From: JAUIIK01 sp963745675
GTDB lineage: Bacteria > Chloroflexota > Chloroflexia > Thermomicrobiales > CFX8
Direction: 5' to 3'
Assembly: GCA_963745675.1 (NCBI GenBank)
Contig: CAVUYM010000027.1
Span: 273,090-337,089 of the forward strand
Length of the DNA: 64,000 nucleotides
Both the position numbers and the translations under genes were made by a program. Below the pieces are notes generated by a model. It saw nothing but the letters and a program-made list of their open reading frames with translations, was not told the DNA's origin and searched no databases. Positions 28,720-41,236 of the stretch are shown in pieces. Numbering within the stretch: the stretch's first letter is position 1; each line of letters begins with the position of its first letter.

Positions 28720-29804
28720 ATGAAAATCCGGGCAAAAGATCATCCACAAATCATGCAGGAACTTGTCTGCCAGCGCGCTGGATGCCATTGATCGTGCGAT
28801 TGATGACATACCGGCTATTGAGTGATCGAAGCGTTGCAGTAGTCGCTAGCCAGGTAGACAGCGACCGCGCTGCAGTGGAACAGGTTCGCGAAGAGCGCGA
28901 GTTGCTCGCGTCGCTTGATCATTGAACCAGACCCCCCGGATCCGCACCAGCCCGACATCGCTACTCTTATCGCTTCTGAACGAGAGTTTATCGTCCAACT
29001 ACACGCTGCACAAGCATTCGAACGAAGCCTCGCGGATTTTTCCTCAGTACTCCTATCCGCTCACAGGCAGATCGAAACTGGTGCCGATCTCCCAGATCCC
29101 GGGAGCGCCAGCTTTCTTGCGATCAAGATGGCGGAACTGCGCGCCCGCGAAGATGAGCGCCAGAGATTTGCAAGGGACATTCACGACGGTCCGGCGCAGG
29201 CATTCGCCAACGCCATCATCGGTCTCGAATTCATTGAGCGCGCTCTAAAGTCGGAACGCGATACGGTGATTGAAGACAGCCTTGCCGAGATCGAGCGGAT
29301 CAAAGCGCACAATGCGTGACGGTCTGACGGAAATACGCAGGTTCATTTTCGATCATCGGCCGACAATGCTCAAAGATCGCGGGCTCGGCCAACACATTGC
29401 TCCACTATGTTCAGAGTTACCAATCAATTTTCCCGATGATAGTGGATATCGATATGGACGAAGACATCGGCCGAATGGACGCCGAATTGGAGCTCACGGC
29501 GTTTCGAGTCGTCCAGGAAAGTATCCAGAATGCCAGCAAACACGCCCGCGCGAATCGAGTCGATGTCCGAATTCGGAAGAACTCGGACGCCAGTATTCTC
29601 GTCACTGTCGAGGATGATGGCCGTGGCTTCGACCCCGAACGAGTTAGCGCTCACGCGATGGGCGGACAAGGTTTAAAAGGCATCGAGGAACGCATCAATC
29701 TCATCGGCGGCTCGTTCTCCATTGAAAGCCAACGAGGGGTTGGGACGAAGATTTCTCTCTCATTCCACCAGCCAAGAGGAAATCATCTGACTAGTACCGA
29801 TTAG
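28720..29804 (+). CDS. NarL/DegS-type sensor histidine kinase (frameshifted)
   Basis: This is a soluble histidine kinase. After a coiled-coil-like N-terminus (ALDAIDRAIDDIPAIE, DRAAVEQVREEREL, SEREFIVQLHAAQAFERSL), the HisKA_3 phosphoacceptor motif appears as REDERQRFARDIHDGPAQ. The HATPase domain follows with FRVVQESIQNASKHA, VEDDGRGFD and GGQGLKGIEERI. No membrane segment is visible, so it may sense an internal signal, like DegS. Indels near 28770, 28825, 28925, 29310 and 29400 break the frame. The start is uncertain between ATG 28720 (GGGAG just upstream) and ATG 28753. It pairs with the response regulator 131 bp downstream. Confidence 0.85.
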
Positions 29805-29824
29805 AAAGTACATAAACAAGTACT

Positions 29825-29850
29825 ATCCGGCGATTGGGACTACGCCGGAT
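29825..29850 (+). other. Hairpin between kinase and regulator genes
   Basis: ATCCGGCG (29825-29832) pairs perfectly with CGCCGGAT (29843-29850) around a 10-base loop. It lies in the 131-bp gap between the kinase and regulator genes. No T-run follows, so it may be a processing, attenuation or protein-binding site and not a simple terminator. Confidence 0.4.
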
Positions 29851-29935
29851 ATTGGAAGTATTGAGGTAGGTTCACAAAAGGCTTGTTCTAACAGCAGATC
29901 AGCCGCTTATTGAAGGATTCGGGCTAGGAGGCACA

Positions 29936-30649
29936 ATGCACCCGATGCAACGCATACAAGTTCTGGTCGTCGACGATCATCCGCTCTTTCGGCGAGGCAT
30001 CGTTTGGAGCCTGGAAGCGGAATCCGACATGGTTGTCGTCGGCGAAGCAGCCGGTGGCGACGAAGCGATCAAGATGGCTGACGAACTCAGCCCCGACGTC
30101 ATGGTTCTTGATATCAATATGCCGGAAATCAATGGCATTGAAGTTGCGCGCATCGTAAAGAGACGCAATCCACGCGTCGGCGTAGTAATGGTCACAATGC
30201 ACGAAGACGATGAACAGCTCTTCAACGCCATCCGCGTTGGAGCCGCAGCCTACTGCACAAAAGACGTCGATCCTTCCCAGATCGTAGCTGTCATTCGCCG
30301 GGTCGCAAAAGGCGAGTATCTAATCAATGAGAACGTCTTGTCCCACCCATTCGTGGCTTCCCGCGTCCTCGATCAGTTCCGAGAATTAGCCCGCATCGAT
30401 CACACTCGCGATGCCGTCTTCTCGCCGCTTACTCCTCGTGAAGTGGAGATTCTCGATTGCGTCGCACAAGGAAATAGCAACAAAGAAATCGCTTCGATAC
30501 TGGGTATCAGCGACCAGACGGTCAAGAATCACATCACTTCGATTCTTCGGAAATTACAGGTCAATGACCGGACCCAGGCAGTGATCTATGCACTCCGTCA
30601 TGGTTGGATCAAGTTCACCGGTGAAGAAGGCGTAGAGGTCGGCATCTAG
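29936..30649 (+). CDS. LuxR/NarL-family response regulator
   Basis: The 237-residue protein has a receiver domain at 1-125 (VLVVDDHPLFRRGI, phospho-acceptor Asp in DVMVLDINMPEINGIEVA, Thr in VMVTMHED, Lys in YCTKDVDPSQ). A LuxR-type helix-turn-helix follows at about 165-230 (LTPREVEILDCVAQGNSNKEIA, TVKNHITSILRKL). It is the cognate partner of the upstream DegS-like kinase. Its stop meets the convergent mutL end by four bases. Targets are unknown; the nearby surface-glycan genes are one possibility. Confidence 0.94.
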   Translation: MHPMQRIQVLVVDDHPLFRRGIVWSLEAESDMVVVGEAAGGDEAIKMADELSPDVMVLDINMPEINGIEVARIVKRRNPRVGVVMVTMHEDDEQLFNAIRVGAAAYCTKDVDPSQIVAVIRRVAKGEYLINENVLSHPFVASRVLDQFRELARIDHTRDAVFSPLTPREVEILDCVAQGNSNKEIASILGISDQTVKNHITSILRKLQVNDRTQAVIYALRHGWIKFTGEEGVEVGI

Positions 30650-32442
30650 CAGGAGTTCGCACCAGATGGGGCTGAACCTGGTTCATCATCACTGCGGGAA
30701 AATTGGCGTGCAAGATCCTCGGCCGTCATACGTATGATTGTTGGACGTCCGTGTCCGCACGCGAGAGATGATTCGCAACGTTCTAGGCTAGTCACGAGTT
30801 CGCGCATCTCAAGCAGCGATAGCGGTTGTCCGGCCCGTATCGAGCCATGACAGGCCGCGCTAATGGCCAGCGATTCCAGCCGCGAATCTCCGCGCCCTCC
30901 ATCGATCATCTCATCGATTACTGCAAGAAGCGCTCGCTCCGGGGATTTGCGTGCGATGGCCGAAGGCACGGCGCGAAGCGCAACGCTTCCGGTCCGAATT
31001 CTTCAAATTCGAAACCGAGCGCCAGCAACTCTTCCTGGCAAGCTTCCAGCATTTGCATCTGCTCAGCAGTTCAATTCGACAACGATAGGATCGAGCAGAG
31101 ATTGCTTGGCGGGACTTCTGGATGCGTACTCCTCCATGACTTTCTCGAAGAGAATGCGTTCATGCGCCGCATGCTGGTCGATCAGATAGAGTCCGTCCGG
31201 CCCTTCAGCTGTGATAAACGATGAAGCTACCTGCCCAAGCACGCGCAGTACCGGCAGCGAATCACCTCCGGCGGTCCTGTGTTCCGCTGGGGCGTCAAGT
31301 GCAGTGTGAGCTGGCGAAGCTCCCATTCGAGATGGATTTGCAAGATGCAGCATGCGTTGCACACCTTGATCCTGGCTCGATGGGATCGCCATCGACGGCG
31401 GAGCGAGCGGTGCTTTGAATACCGTAGGAATCTCCTGATGATGGATTTCCGCTGCCAGCGTGGCGCTGATAGCCCGTCGAACGAGCGCGAAGACGAGGCG
31501 CTCGTCAGCGAACCGAACTTCCATCTTGGTTGGATGAACGTTGACATCTATTCGCTCCGCCGGGACTTCAATTGCCACACAGCAGACTGGCTTGCGTCCG
31601 ATCATGAGCAGCGTGTGGTAGGCCTGCTCAACTGCCGTGGCGACCTGTCTGCTCTGAACCAAACGCCCGTTCACGAATACGAACAGGCGGTCTCGCCGCG
31701 CTCGACTCAATGAAGGCAGCGACATAAGCCCTGAAACTGAATAGCCGACGTGCTCATGTTCCTGTTCAGCGATATCGACCAATTGCGATGCATCGTCATA
31801 GCCCCAAACGCCTGCCGCCGCGCCCCTGGAACCGGATCGTCCGTCTGTGGAGAGCATTTGTCGGCCGTCATGGGCAAGCGAAAACGCGATCTTCGGATAG
31901 GCTAACGCATGTGCGCCGACAACTCTTTCGATGTATGCCGCTTCGGTACGCTCCGTCCGCAAAAATCTTCTGCGGGCGGGAACGTTAGCGAAGAGTTCTC
32001 GTATTTCCACGGAGGTTCCGCTACCCCAGGCTGAGGCATTCACATGATGGACATCGCCAAACGCAACTTCGATCGATCCGCCAGTCGAAGCATCCACTGC
32101 AATCGAATGTATTGCGAATTTACTGACAGCCGCGATTGACGCGAGCGCTTCACCGCGAAATCCTAGCGTCCGGATGCGTTCGAGATCCTCGATATCTGCT
32201 GAGCTTCGAAGTTGTGTGGCGTTCAACGGCCAGCGCCAGTTCATCAAGCGGGATGCCACTCCCATTATCTCGAACCTGGATCAGTTCGATGCCGCCGTTT
32301 GAAATCTCGACATCGATGCGGCTTGCGCCTGCGTCAATCGAATTTTCGACAAGTTCTTTGACTACGGCTGCCGGACGTTCGACAACTTCACCGGCCGCAA
32401 TCTTGCCGATTGTAGTTGGGAGAGTTTTGCAATGTGGTTCAT
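30646..32442 (-). CDS. mutL: DNA mismatch repair protein MutL, endonuclease type (frameshifted)
   Basis: MutL couples mismatch recognition to strand incision. The GHKL ATPase reads IGKIAAGEVVERPAAVVKEL, VRDNGSGIP and RTLGFRGEALASIAAVSKF; VFVNGRLVQSR and DVNVHPTKMEVRF follow. The C-terminal domain contains DQHAAHERILFE, matching the D-Q-H-A-x2-E-x4-E endonuclease motif, and CGHGRPTIIRM, the zinc-associated motif. MutL of this type nicks DNA itself, so MutH is not needed. Indels near 32420, 32200, 31060 and 30970 break the frame. The start is ATG 32442, followed by a one-base shift before LPTTIGKIAAGE. It lies 11 bases downstream of mpg in the same operon. Confidence 0.93.
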
Positions 32443-32453
32443 GACATGATCGA

Positions 32454-32993
32454 TCAATTCTCGAGCGTTGCTACGAAGCGCCATTCGGTTTCGACGGCAC
32501 GCGTTATGCCGATACGACGGGTTGTTTCAATACTGAATTCCTCGCGATGAGTGCTGATTCCAAAGCGGGGGCCCGGAACATGAAGCTACCATGATCGCAT
32601 GCGGTTATCCCTAGTGATCTCGTAGTTCGACCCGGCCCTAGCACTGGCCTGCGGATCGCCATCCCGCCAGACACCGCGAACGAGTACGGCACTTGCTTCG
32701 GCCGACCGGGCCGGTCACGAAGTTGAAACAAGGATACATGCCGTAGGCAAGTATACGTACACCAACCCGGCGCGACCCGCCATCATCGCCGCCCTGCCTC
32801 CCGGTCGAAAGGCTGCATGGGATGCTGGATCACTTGCGTCGCCGTACGCTTCCGTCTCAACGATGATGGCATGAGTCTCTTGGCCGCCGCAGACGACGCG
32901 AAGGCGGCGGCCAATGAGATCACGGGCGACCGTGTTTACATCTCGAACGAAGAAGGACTCGTCAACCTCGTTATCCAGCGATTGGAAGTTCAT
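32454..32993 (-). CDS. mpg: 3-methyladenine DNA glycosylase (AAG/MPG family), frameshifted
   Basis: This monofunctional glycosylase excises alkylated purines. The N-terminus is NTVARDLIGRRLRV, with the catalytic glutamate segment IIVETEAYGDASDPASHA, then GRAGLVYVYLAYGMYPCFN (Tyr that intercalates) after joining frames, VLVRG, and a C-terminal RDNRMRS and GISTHREEFSI region. Shifts lie near 32745, 32690, 32620 and 32590. The start ATG 32993 lies inside the last codons of valS, overlapping by 23 bases. Length is about 180 residues after correction, slightly short of the 190-200 usual for bacterial members. Confidence 0.88.
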
Positions 32994-35661
32994 CGAGCCT
33001 ATGCAGGAGCAATTCGACGGTGTTGTTGGCCTTGTCGAGTCGATCTCGCTGTTGCTGGACGACATTATCCGGTGCTTTGCTCGACAAACTGGTCGTTGCT
33101 GAGCATGGCCTGCCGCCCTGGCCGCTTCCTGTCTTGCTTCTTCCAGTTCCCGATTCAGACGATCCCGTTCGGCGCCGATATCCACGAGTCCGGCCATCGG
33201 TAGGAAGATCGACGCACCACCGGAGACAATGGAAATCGTGGCTTCAGGAGGCGATTCCGGCCCACCTGGATACATCTCGAACTGACTCTTCATCGATCCT
33301 GGTAAGAAACCGGAATTCGCGCTGCGTCGCTTCGTAGGCATCGAAGAGCGCACCAGGGTAGATAGTTGCAGCGATCGCTCGTCCAGGATCGACGCTGTGT
33401 TCCGCGCGTGCGTTGCGGACGAGGCGCGTAGCTTCTTTGACTGCCTCGAACTTCTCGAAGTCGTCTGGATAACTCTCGGCCGGCTTCCGGCCATTTGGCA
33501 ATGATCAGTGCGTCACCGAGATGCGGCAAACGCTGCCACAATTCCTCGGTGACATATGGCATGAATGGATGCAGAAGGCGCAGCGATCGCTCCAGGACGT
33601 ACGCCAGCACTTGTGGCGACTGCAGGATCGACAGGCTCGTCCCGCAATCGCACTTTCGCAGCTTCAACGTACCAGTCGGCAAACTCCGACCACATGAATT
33701 CGTAGATTGTCCGACCCGGCCTCGTGCAGTTGATAGGCATCAACCATCCTGCGTAACTCGCTCGATCGTGTCATGGAGTCCAGTCACGAATCCAGCGGTC
33801 GACCAGTGACAGCGATCGCTCCATCGGGTTCCGCGACATCGCCGCTTTCATCACGCTGGATTTCCGCCGAATCGAGAGCAGAAAGGACGAACTTCGTCAT
33901 GTTGTAGATCTTGTTGGCGAAGTTTCGGTTCGCTTCAACTCGATCCTCGGCCAATTTCAGATCGGTGCCGGGTCCGGAAGCGGTGATAAGCGTGAATCGC
34001 AGTGCATCGGTGCCGAATTTGTTCGTGATTTCGAGCGGATCGAGCACGTTACCTTTCGTCTTGCTCATCCGATCACCATATTCATCTCGGACGATCCCAT
34101 GAAGATAGACCGTGTGGAATGGCTTCTCGTCCATGAACTTGAGGCCGAAGAAGACCATCCTTGCCACCCAGAAGAAGATGATGTCATGGCCCGTCTCCAT
34201 AACATGCCCTGGATAGTAGTTCTTCAGATCTTCGGTCTCATCTGGCCAACCGAGCATCGAAAACGGCCAGAGCCCCGACGAGAACCAGGTATCGAGCACA
34301 TCTGGGTCCTGCTCGATGGCAGACGATCCGCACATCTCGCATGTCATCGACCGTTTCGTCAACAGAAGCCCATTGATGCTGACAATTGGAGCAGTACCAG
34401 ACGGGAATACGGTGTCCCCACCACAACTGGCGCGATATGCACCAGTCCTGGATATTGTCCATCCAGTTCAGATAGACGCCAGTGAATCGGTCTGGGACGA
34501 AACGCAATTCGCCGGTGCGCGCGATTTCGGCGGCTGGCTCAGCCAGCGGCTTCATATCCACGAACCACTGGGTAGAGATCATCGGCTCGACGATGGTGTC
34601 GCTACGCTGGCAGGTCCCAACCGAATGGGTATAGGCCTTCACGGAACGCAACAACCCGTTGGAGTTGAAACCATTCGACGACGCCTTGGCGTGCCTCCTC
34701 GCTCGGTTGGCCGGCGAAGGGGCCAGCTTCGTCGTTCATCGTCCCGTCGAAATTCATCACGCTGATTCGAGGCAGGTCGTGGCGATTGCCCATTTCGAAG
34801 TCGTTTGGATCGTGCGCCGGCGTCACTTTGACTGCGCCAGAGCCAAACTCAGGATCGACAGCTTCGTCGGCGATGATCGGGATTCGGCGATTGACAATCG
34901 GAAGAGTCGATGTAGCGACCGATGAGAGAACTGGTAACGTTCGTCGTCAGGGTGCACTGCCACCGCTGTATCGCCGAGCATAGTTTCGGGACGTGTCGTC
35001 GCCACTGTGATTTCGCCGGTGCCATCCTCCAGCGGGTAGGCCAGCTCCCAGATAGAGCCTGTAATTTCCTTGATGGATCACTTCGAGATCGGACAGGGCC
35101 GTGTTGCACCGCGGGCACCAGGAAATGAGGCGCTCACCTCTATATATCAGTTCCTCATCATAGAGTTGTTTGAACACGGTCCGCACCGCCCGCGCCGGCC
35201 CCGGGTCCATGGTGAATTGATAACGAGACCAATCGCAGGACGCGCCGAGCGATGTGAGCTGCTCGCGAATGCGCATCTGGTACTTGTCCATCCATTCCCA
35301 GACACGTTCCAAAAACGCTTCTCTCCCGAGGTCGTGCCGCGTTATGCCCTCTTCAGTCAGTTGCCGTTCGATCACCCATTGACCGGCGATTCCTGCATGG
35401 TCTGCGCCCGGGAAGCCAGAGCGCTCGGCGGCCTTTCATACGTTGGTAGCGAATCAGTATGTCCTCGACAGTCACGAAGAGCGCATGTCCCATGTGCAAC
35501 TCGCCGGTCACGTTTGGTGGTGGCATTACAATGACGAATGGCTCGCCTTCGCCCCGTGGCGAAAAGTATCCACGGTCATGCCAGAACTTGTACCAACGCT
35601 GTTCGACTGCCGCGGGCTCATACGCGCGACCCATCTCCTCTAATGTCCCGAGGGCGGTCAT
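32971..35661 (-). CDS. valS: Valyl-tRNA synthetase (frameshifted)
   Basis: ValS charges tRNA(Val). The class I HIGH site lies in PPPNVTGELHMGHA and the KMSKS-like site in DRMSKTKGNVLDP. Other blocks are GASCDWSRYQFTMD, LISWCPRCNTALSDLEV and NFANKIYNMTKFV. The C-terminal coiled-coil arm is visible as ERDRLNRELEEARQEAAR, MLSNDQFVEQ and NVVQQQRDRLDKANNTVELL. At about 896 residues after correction the length is normal. Frame shifts occur near 35430, 35050, 34880, 34650, 34350, 33790, 33600, 33500, 33290, 33110 and 33060. It heads the operon valS-mpg-mutL and has an attenuator-like leader. Divergent from uvrA. Confidence 0.95.
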
Positions 35662-35694
35662 GTTCTTCTTCTCTCAGTCCTATTTCGACGGATT

Positions 35695-35730
35695 CTGCAA
35701 AAATGAAACCCGCTCTCATATCGAGGCGGG
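35695..35730 (-). terminator. Terminator-like hairpin in the valS leader
   Basis: On the minus strand CCCGC-CTC pairs with GAG-A-GCGGG (8 bp, one bulged base, five-base loop) and is followed by TTTCATTTTT. It lies about 35 bp upstream of the valS ATG, with no gene upstream on that strand. A terminator in this place is expected for transcription attenuation of the synthetase gene. Confidence 0.6.
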
Positions 35731-35790
35731 CGACGTTTCAGCGCATGACGAAGATGCCGAAAACGCTCCGTTAGTACGCTACAGAACTCC

Positions 35791-35836
35791 GGCGGAACTG
35801 TGTAGTTGGCATTCTGTGTTGTTCCGCCATGGCACC
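35791..35836 (-). promoter_or_regulatory. Possible T-box-like antiterminator region upstream of valS
   Basis: A perfect 8-bp inverted repeat (GGCGGAAC at 35791-35798, GTTCCGCC at 35821-35828) encloses 22 bases. On the minus strand the segment GGTGCCATGGCGGAA (35836-35822) matches 12 of 15 positions of a T-box-like core GGTGGCACCGCGGAA. There is too little room before the uvrA start for a standard stem I, so the T-box assignment is tentative; some RNA structure controlling valS is likely. Confidence 0.3.
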
Positions 35837-35909
35837 GTCTTCCAATATGTTCAACGAACGGTCATTTCTATTCTATCGAATTGGTCAAGACCTATTGCGA
35901 TAGGCTTGG

Positions 35910-35927
35910 ATAGAATGTATGTTCTAT
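35910..35927 (+). promoter_or_regulatory. Candidate LexA (SOS) operator upstream of uvrA
   Basis: ATAGAATGTATGTTCTAT has perfect six-base arms (ATAGAA/TTCTAT). Its core AGAATGTATGTTCT matches 12 of 14 positions of the Gram-positive SOS box AGAACATATGTTCT. It lies 66 bp before the uvrA GTG, a normal place for a repressor site. Whether this organism's LexA uses that consensus is not known from the window. Confidence 0.55.
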
Positions 35928-35993
35928 GTACGGTCGCGCCGTGACCGCGTGGCACAATTAGTTCCGTTATCAGATACGGGGAGGCCGCCACAA

Positions 35994-38876
<2,883 letters not shown>

Positions 38877-38892
38877 TTCGGATGTGGTCTAC

Positions 38893-38928
38893 CGTTCGAT
38901 GCGTTGTTATCATTTGGGCGATCGAACG
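38893..38928 (+). terminator. Hairpin downstream of uvrA
   Basis: CGTTCGAT (38893-38900) pairs with ATCGAACG (38921-38928) around a 20-base loop, 17 bp after the uvrA stop. No clear T-run follows; it may be a weak or Rho-assisted terminator. Confidence 0.4.
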
Positions 38929-38971
38929 ATAGAAGTTGCCCGGTAGATCCGGCGCCTGGTAGTGATCAACT

Positions 38972-39562
38972 ATGCCTATACCGAACGGCCATGAAGCGAG
39001 CCCGGCGGTAATGCACAGTCCGGTGCTCGTACTGAATCAGAATTACGAACCCCTCAACGTCTGCACGCTTAGACGCGCCATCGTCCTTGTCTTCAATCGC
39101 AAAGCCGAGGTGCTCGAGTCGGGCGACGAAACCGTGCGCTCGGCGACGTTAGATCTCGATGCTCCTTCGGTCATCCGGCTACACCGCTTCATTCGACGCC
39201 CGAGGGTTCGAGTGAAGCTCACGCGGCGTGAAATATTCGCCCGAGACGGTTATATCTGCCAGTACTGTGGCGAATTCGGAGGAGATCTCACCGTCGACCA
39301 CGTCATACCCCGCTCCCGCGGGGGTGAACATACGTGGGAGAACGTCGTGACTGCCTGCCGCCTCTGCAACCATCGAAAAGGCGGCAAAACGCTTCAAGAG
39401 GCTCGCCTACGCCTGTTTCGCGAACCTCGCGAGCCGTCGGCTGGCCGCTACTACGTCATCGAGCGGCGCGTTCGTCAACCCTATGCTTCCGGTTGGTTAC
39501 CCTTCCTTCCAGGGTTGGAGGCTTCGGCACTGCAATTCGTGCCGAACGGCTCTAGTGACTAG
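38972..39562 (+). CDS. HNH endonuclease-family protein
   Basis: The 196-residue protein has a common bacterial HNH architecture. An N-terminal VLVLNQNYEPLNVCTLRRAI block precedes a region KLTRREIFARDGYICQYCGE and the HNH core LTVDHVIPRSRGGEHTWENV with TACRLCNHRKGGKT. Four cysteines (C-x2-C twice) would hold a structural zinc and the core His/Asn/His residues are present. This chromosomal family is widespread and usually of unknown role, so no restriction or defence function is claimed. The reading frame is intact, and serS begins 97 bp downstream. Confidence 0.9.
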   Translation: MPIPNGHEASPAVMHSPVLVLNQNYEPLNVCTLRRAIVLVFNRKAEVLESGDETVRSATLDLDAPSVIRLHRFIRRPRVRVKLTRREIFARDGYICQYCGEFGGDLTVDHVIPRSRGGEHTWENVVTACRLCNHRKGGKTLQEARLRLFREPREPSAGRYYVIERRVRQPYASGWLPFLPGLEASALQFVPNGSSD

Positions 39563-39659
39563 GCGATGCTGGATCGATTAAGATCAATCTCTCTATCCCA
39601 TCATCGCCCTCAACCATCTTTGTTCTGAGTCTGAAACTTTTACTGGAAAGAAGTGAACC

Positions 39660-40947
39660 GTGCTTGATTTTCGCTTGATCCGCGAGCGCGCCGAATTCGT
39701 CAAAGAGGAAATCGGCAAGCTCGGAGAGACCGCACCAATCGACGAAATCGTTGCGCTCGATATTCGCAGGAGAGAGATTCTCACTCAGGTTGAACAGTTG
39801 CGCGCTGATCGCAACGAAGGCTCCAAGGAAATCGGACGCAAAGCAGCAGGGCCAGAACGTGACGCGCAGATAACAGCGATGCGCGAGCTCGGGCAGAGAA
39901 TCGAAGTTCTCGATCAGGAGCTCAAGGAAGTAGACACCTCGCTCGACAATGCCCTCATGGAGGTTCCGAATCTCCCGGACCCGGACGTACCGATCGGCGC
40001 GAGCGACGAAGAGAATGTGATGCTCGGTGAGTTCGGCAACAAGCGCGAATTTGACTTCGAGCCACGTCCTCATTGGGAGCTCGGCGAAGAACTCGGTATT
40101 ATCGACTTCGAGCGCGGAGTTAAGATCTCAGGCTCGCGCTTTTACTTGCTAAAAGGTGCTGGAGCGCGACTTCAGCGCGCTCTAATCTCGCTATTTTCTC
40201 GATGTTCACACCCTCGAACATGGCTTCACCGAAATCTATCCACCGGTCCTCGTGCGTACGGAAACGCTGGTCGGCACCGGACAGATCCCGAAATTCGTCG
40301 ACGCTCAGTACAAGACGACAACGGGCGACCACTGGCTAATTCCGACGGCTGAAGTACCGGTCACCAACATGTACTCCGGCGAAATTCTTAGCGCGGAGGA
40401 CTTGCCAATTTACCATTGCGCATTTTCGGCCTGCTTCCGGCGAGAGCAATTCTCCGCTGGCAGAGATGTACGCGGCATAAAACGCGGCCACCAGTTCGAC
40501 AAGGTCGAGCTCGTCAAATTCGTCCACCCCGACGACTCAAACAACGAACTCTATCGTCTAATCGATCAAGGTTCACTGCTACTGGAACGGCTGGGGATTC
40601 CCTATCGTCACATACAGATGTGTACCGGCGATCTGTCCTTCGTGGCCGCGAAGAAGATTGACATTGAGGTCTGGGCTCCTGGCTGCGACGAATGGCTTGA
40701 AGTTTCATCTTGCTCCAACTTCCGAGACTTTCAGGCACGCCGCGCTGGAATTCGGTTTCGACCGGAAGGCGGCGGGTCGACGGAATTCGTTCACACGCTA
40801 AACGGCTCGGCCCTGGCGCTGCCACGAACATTGATTGCTGTCATCGAGAACTATCAGAACGAAGACGGATCAATCACGGTCCCGAACGTCTTACGACCTT
40901 ATATGGGTGGCATCGAGAGGATTACCGCGGCTGCCAGTCACGTGTAG
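39660..40947 (+). CDS. serS: Seryl-tRNA synthetase (one frameshift)
   Basis: SerS charges tRNA(Ser). The N-terminal long antiparallel coiled coil spans residues 1-110 (LDFRLIRERAEFVKEEIGKL to LDQELKEVDTSLDNAL) and contacts the tRNA variable arm. The class II core has VRTETLVGTGQIPKF, FRREQFSAGRDVRGIKRGHQF split around motif 2, and motif 3 NGSALALPRTLIAVIEN. An indel near 40185 separates RALISLF from DVHTLEHGFTEI. GTG 39660 starts the conserved frame. It is followed after 25 bp by two tRNA-Ser genes, its own substrates. Confidence 0.95.
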
Positions 40948-40972
40948 AATTGACAGGATCGCTCCTTGTTTA

Positions 40973-41060
40973 GGAGAGGTGGCCGAGTGGTTTAAGGCGG
41001 CTGTCTTGAAAACAGTTGGGCGTTCATCGCGTCCCGGGGGTTCGAATCCCTCCCTCTCCG
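40973..41060 (+). tRNA. tRNA-Ser (UGA)
   Basis: The cloverleaf folds with acceptor GGAGAGG/CCTCTCC, anticodon stem CTGT/ACAG and loop CTTGAAA giving anticodon TGA at 41007-41009. It has the long variable arm of a class II tRNA and the T-loop GTTCGAATC, with discriminator G73 as serine tRNAs have. CCA is not encoded. It begins 25 bp after serS. Confidence 0.95.
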
Positions 41061-41080
41061 CCGGAGCGGAAGACAACCTT

Positions 41081-41170
41081 GGGAAGGTGCCGGAGTGGTC
41101 GAACGGGGCCGCCTGCTAAGCGGTTGTGGGCTTTATAGGTCCACCGAGGGTTCGAATCCCTCCCTTCCCG
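41081..41170 (+). tRNA. tRNA-Ser (GCU)
   Basis: Acceptor GGGAAGG pairs with CCTTCCC; anticodon stem CCGC/GCGG encloses CTGCTAA with anticodon GCT at 41115-41117. The variable arm is long, the T-loop is GTTCGAATC and discriminator is G. CCA is not encoded. It lies 20 bp after tRNA-Ser(UGA), likely in the same transcript. Confidence 0.95.
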
Positions 41171-41236
41171 CCGACATGTCATCGAGAGCCTTGCGTGCGA
41201 CGCAGGGCTCTCGTGTTTAACCGAGGAGATCTCACG

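Noticed and set aside
38972..39562. HNH gene as part of a restriction or defence island
   Set aside because: No methyltransferase, toxin, helicase or mobile-element gene is adjacent, and this chromosomal HNH family is widespread beside housekeeping genes.
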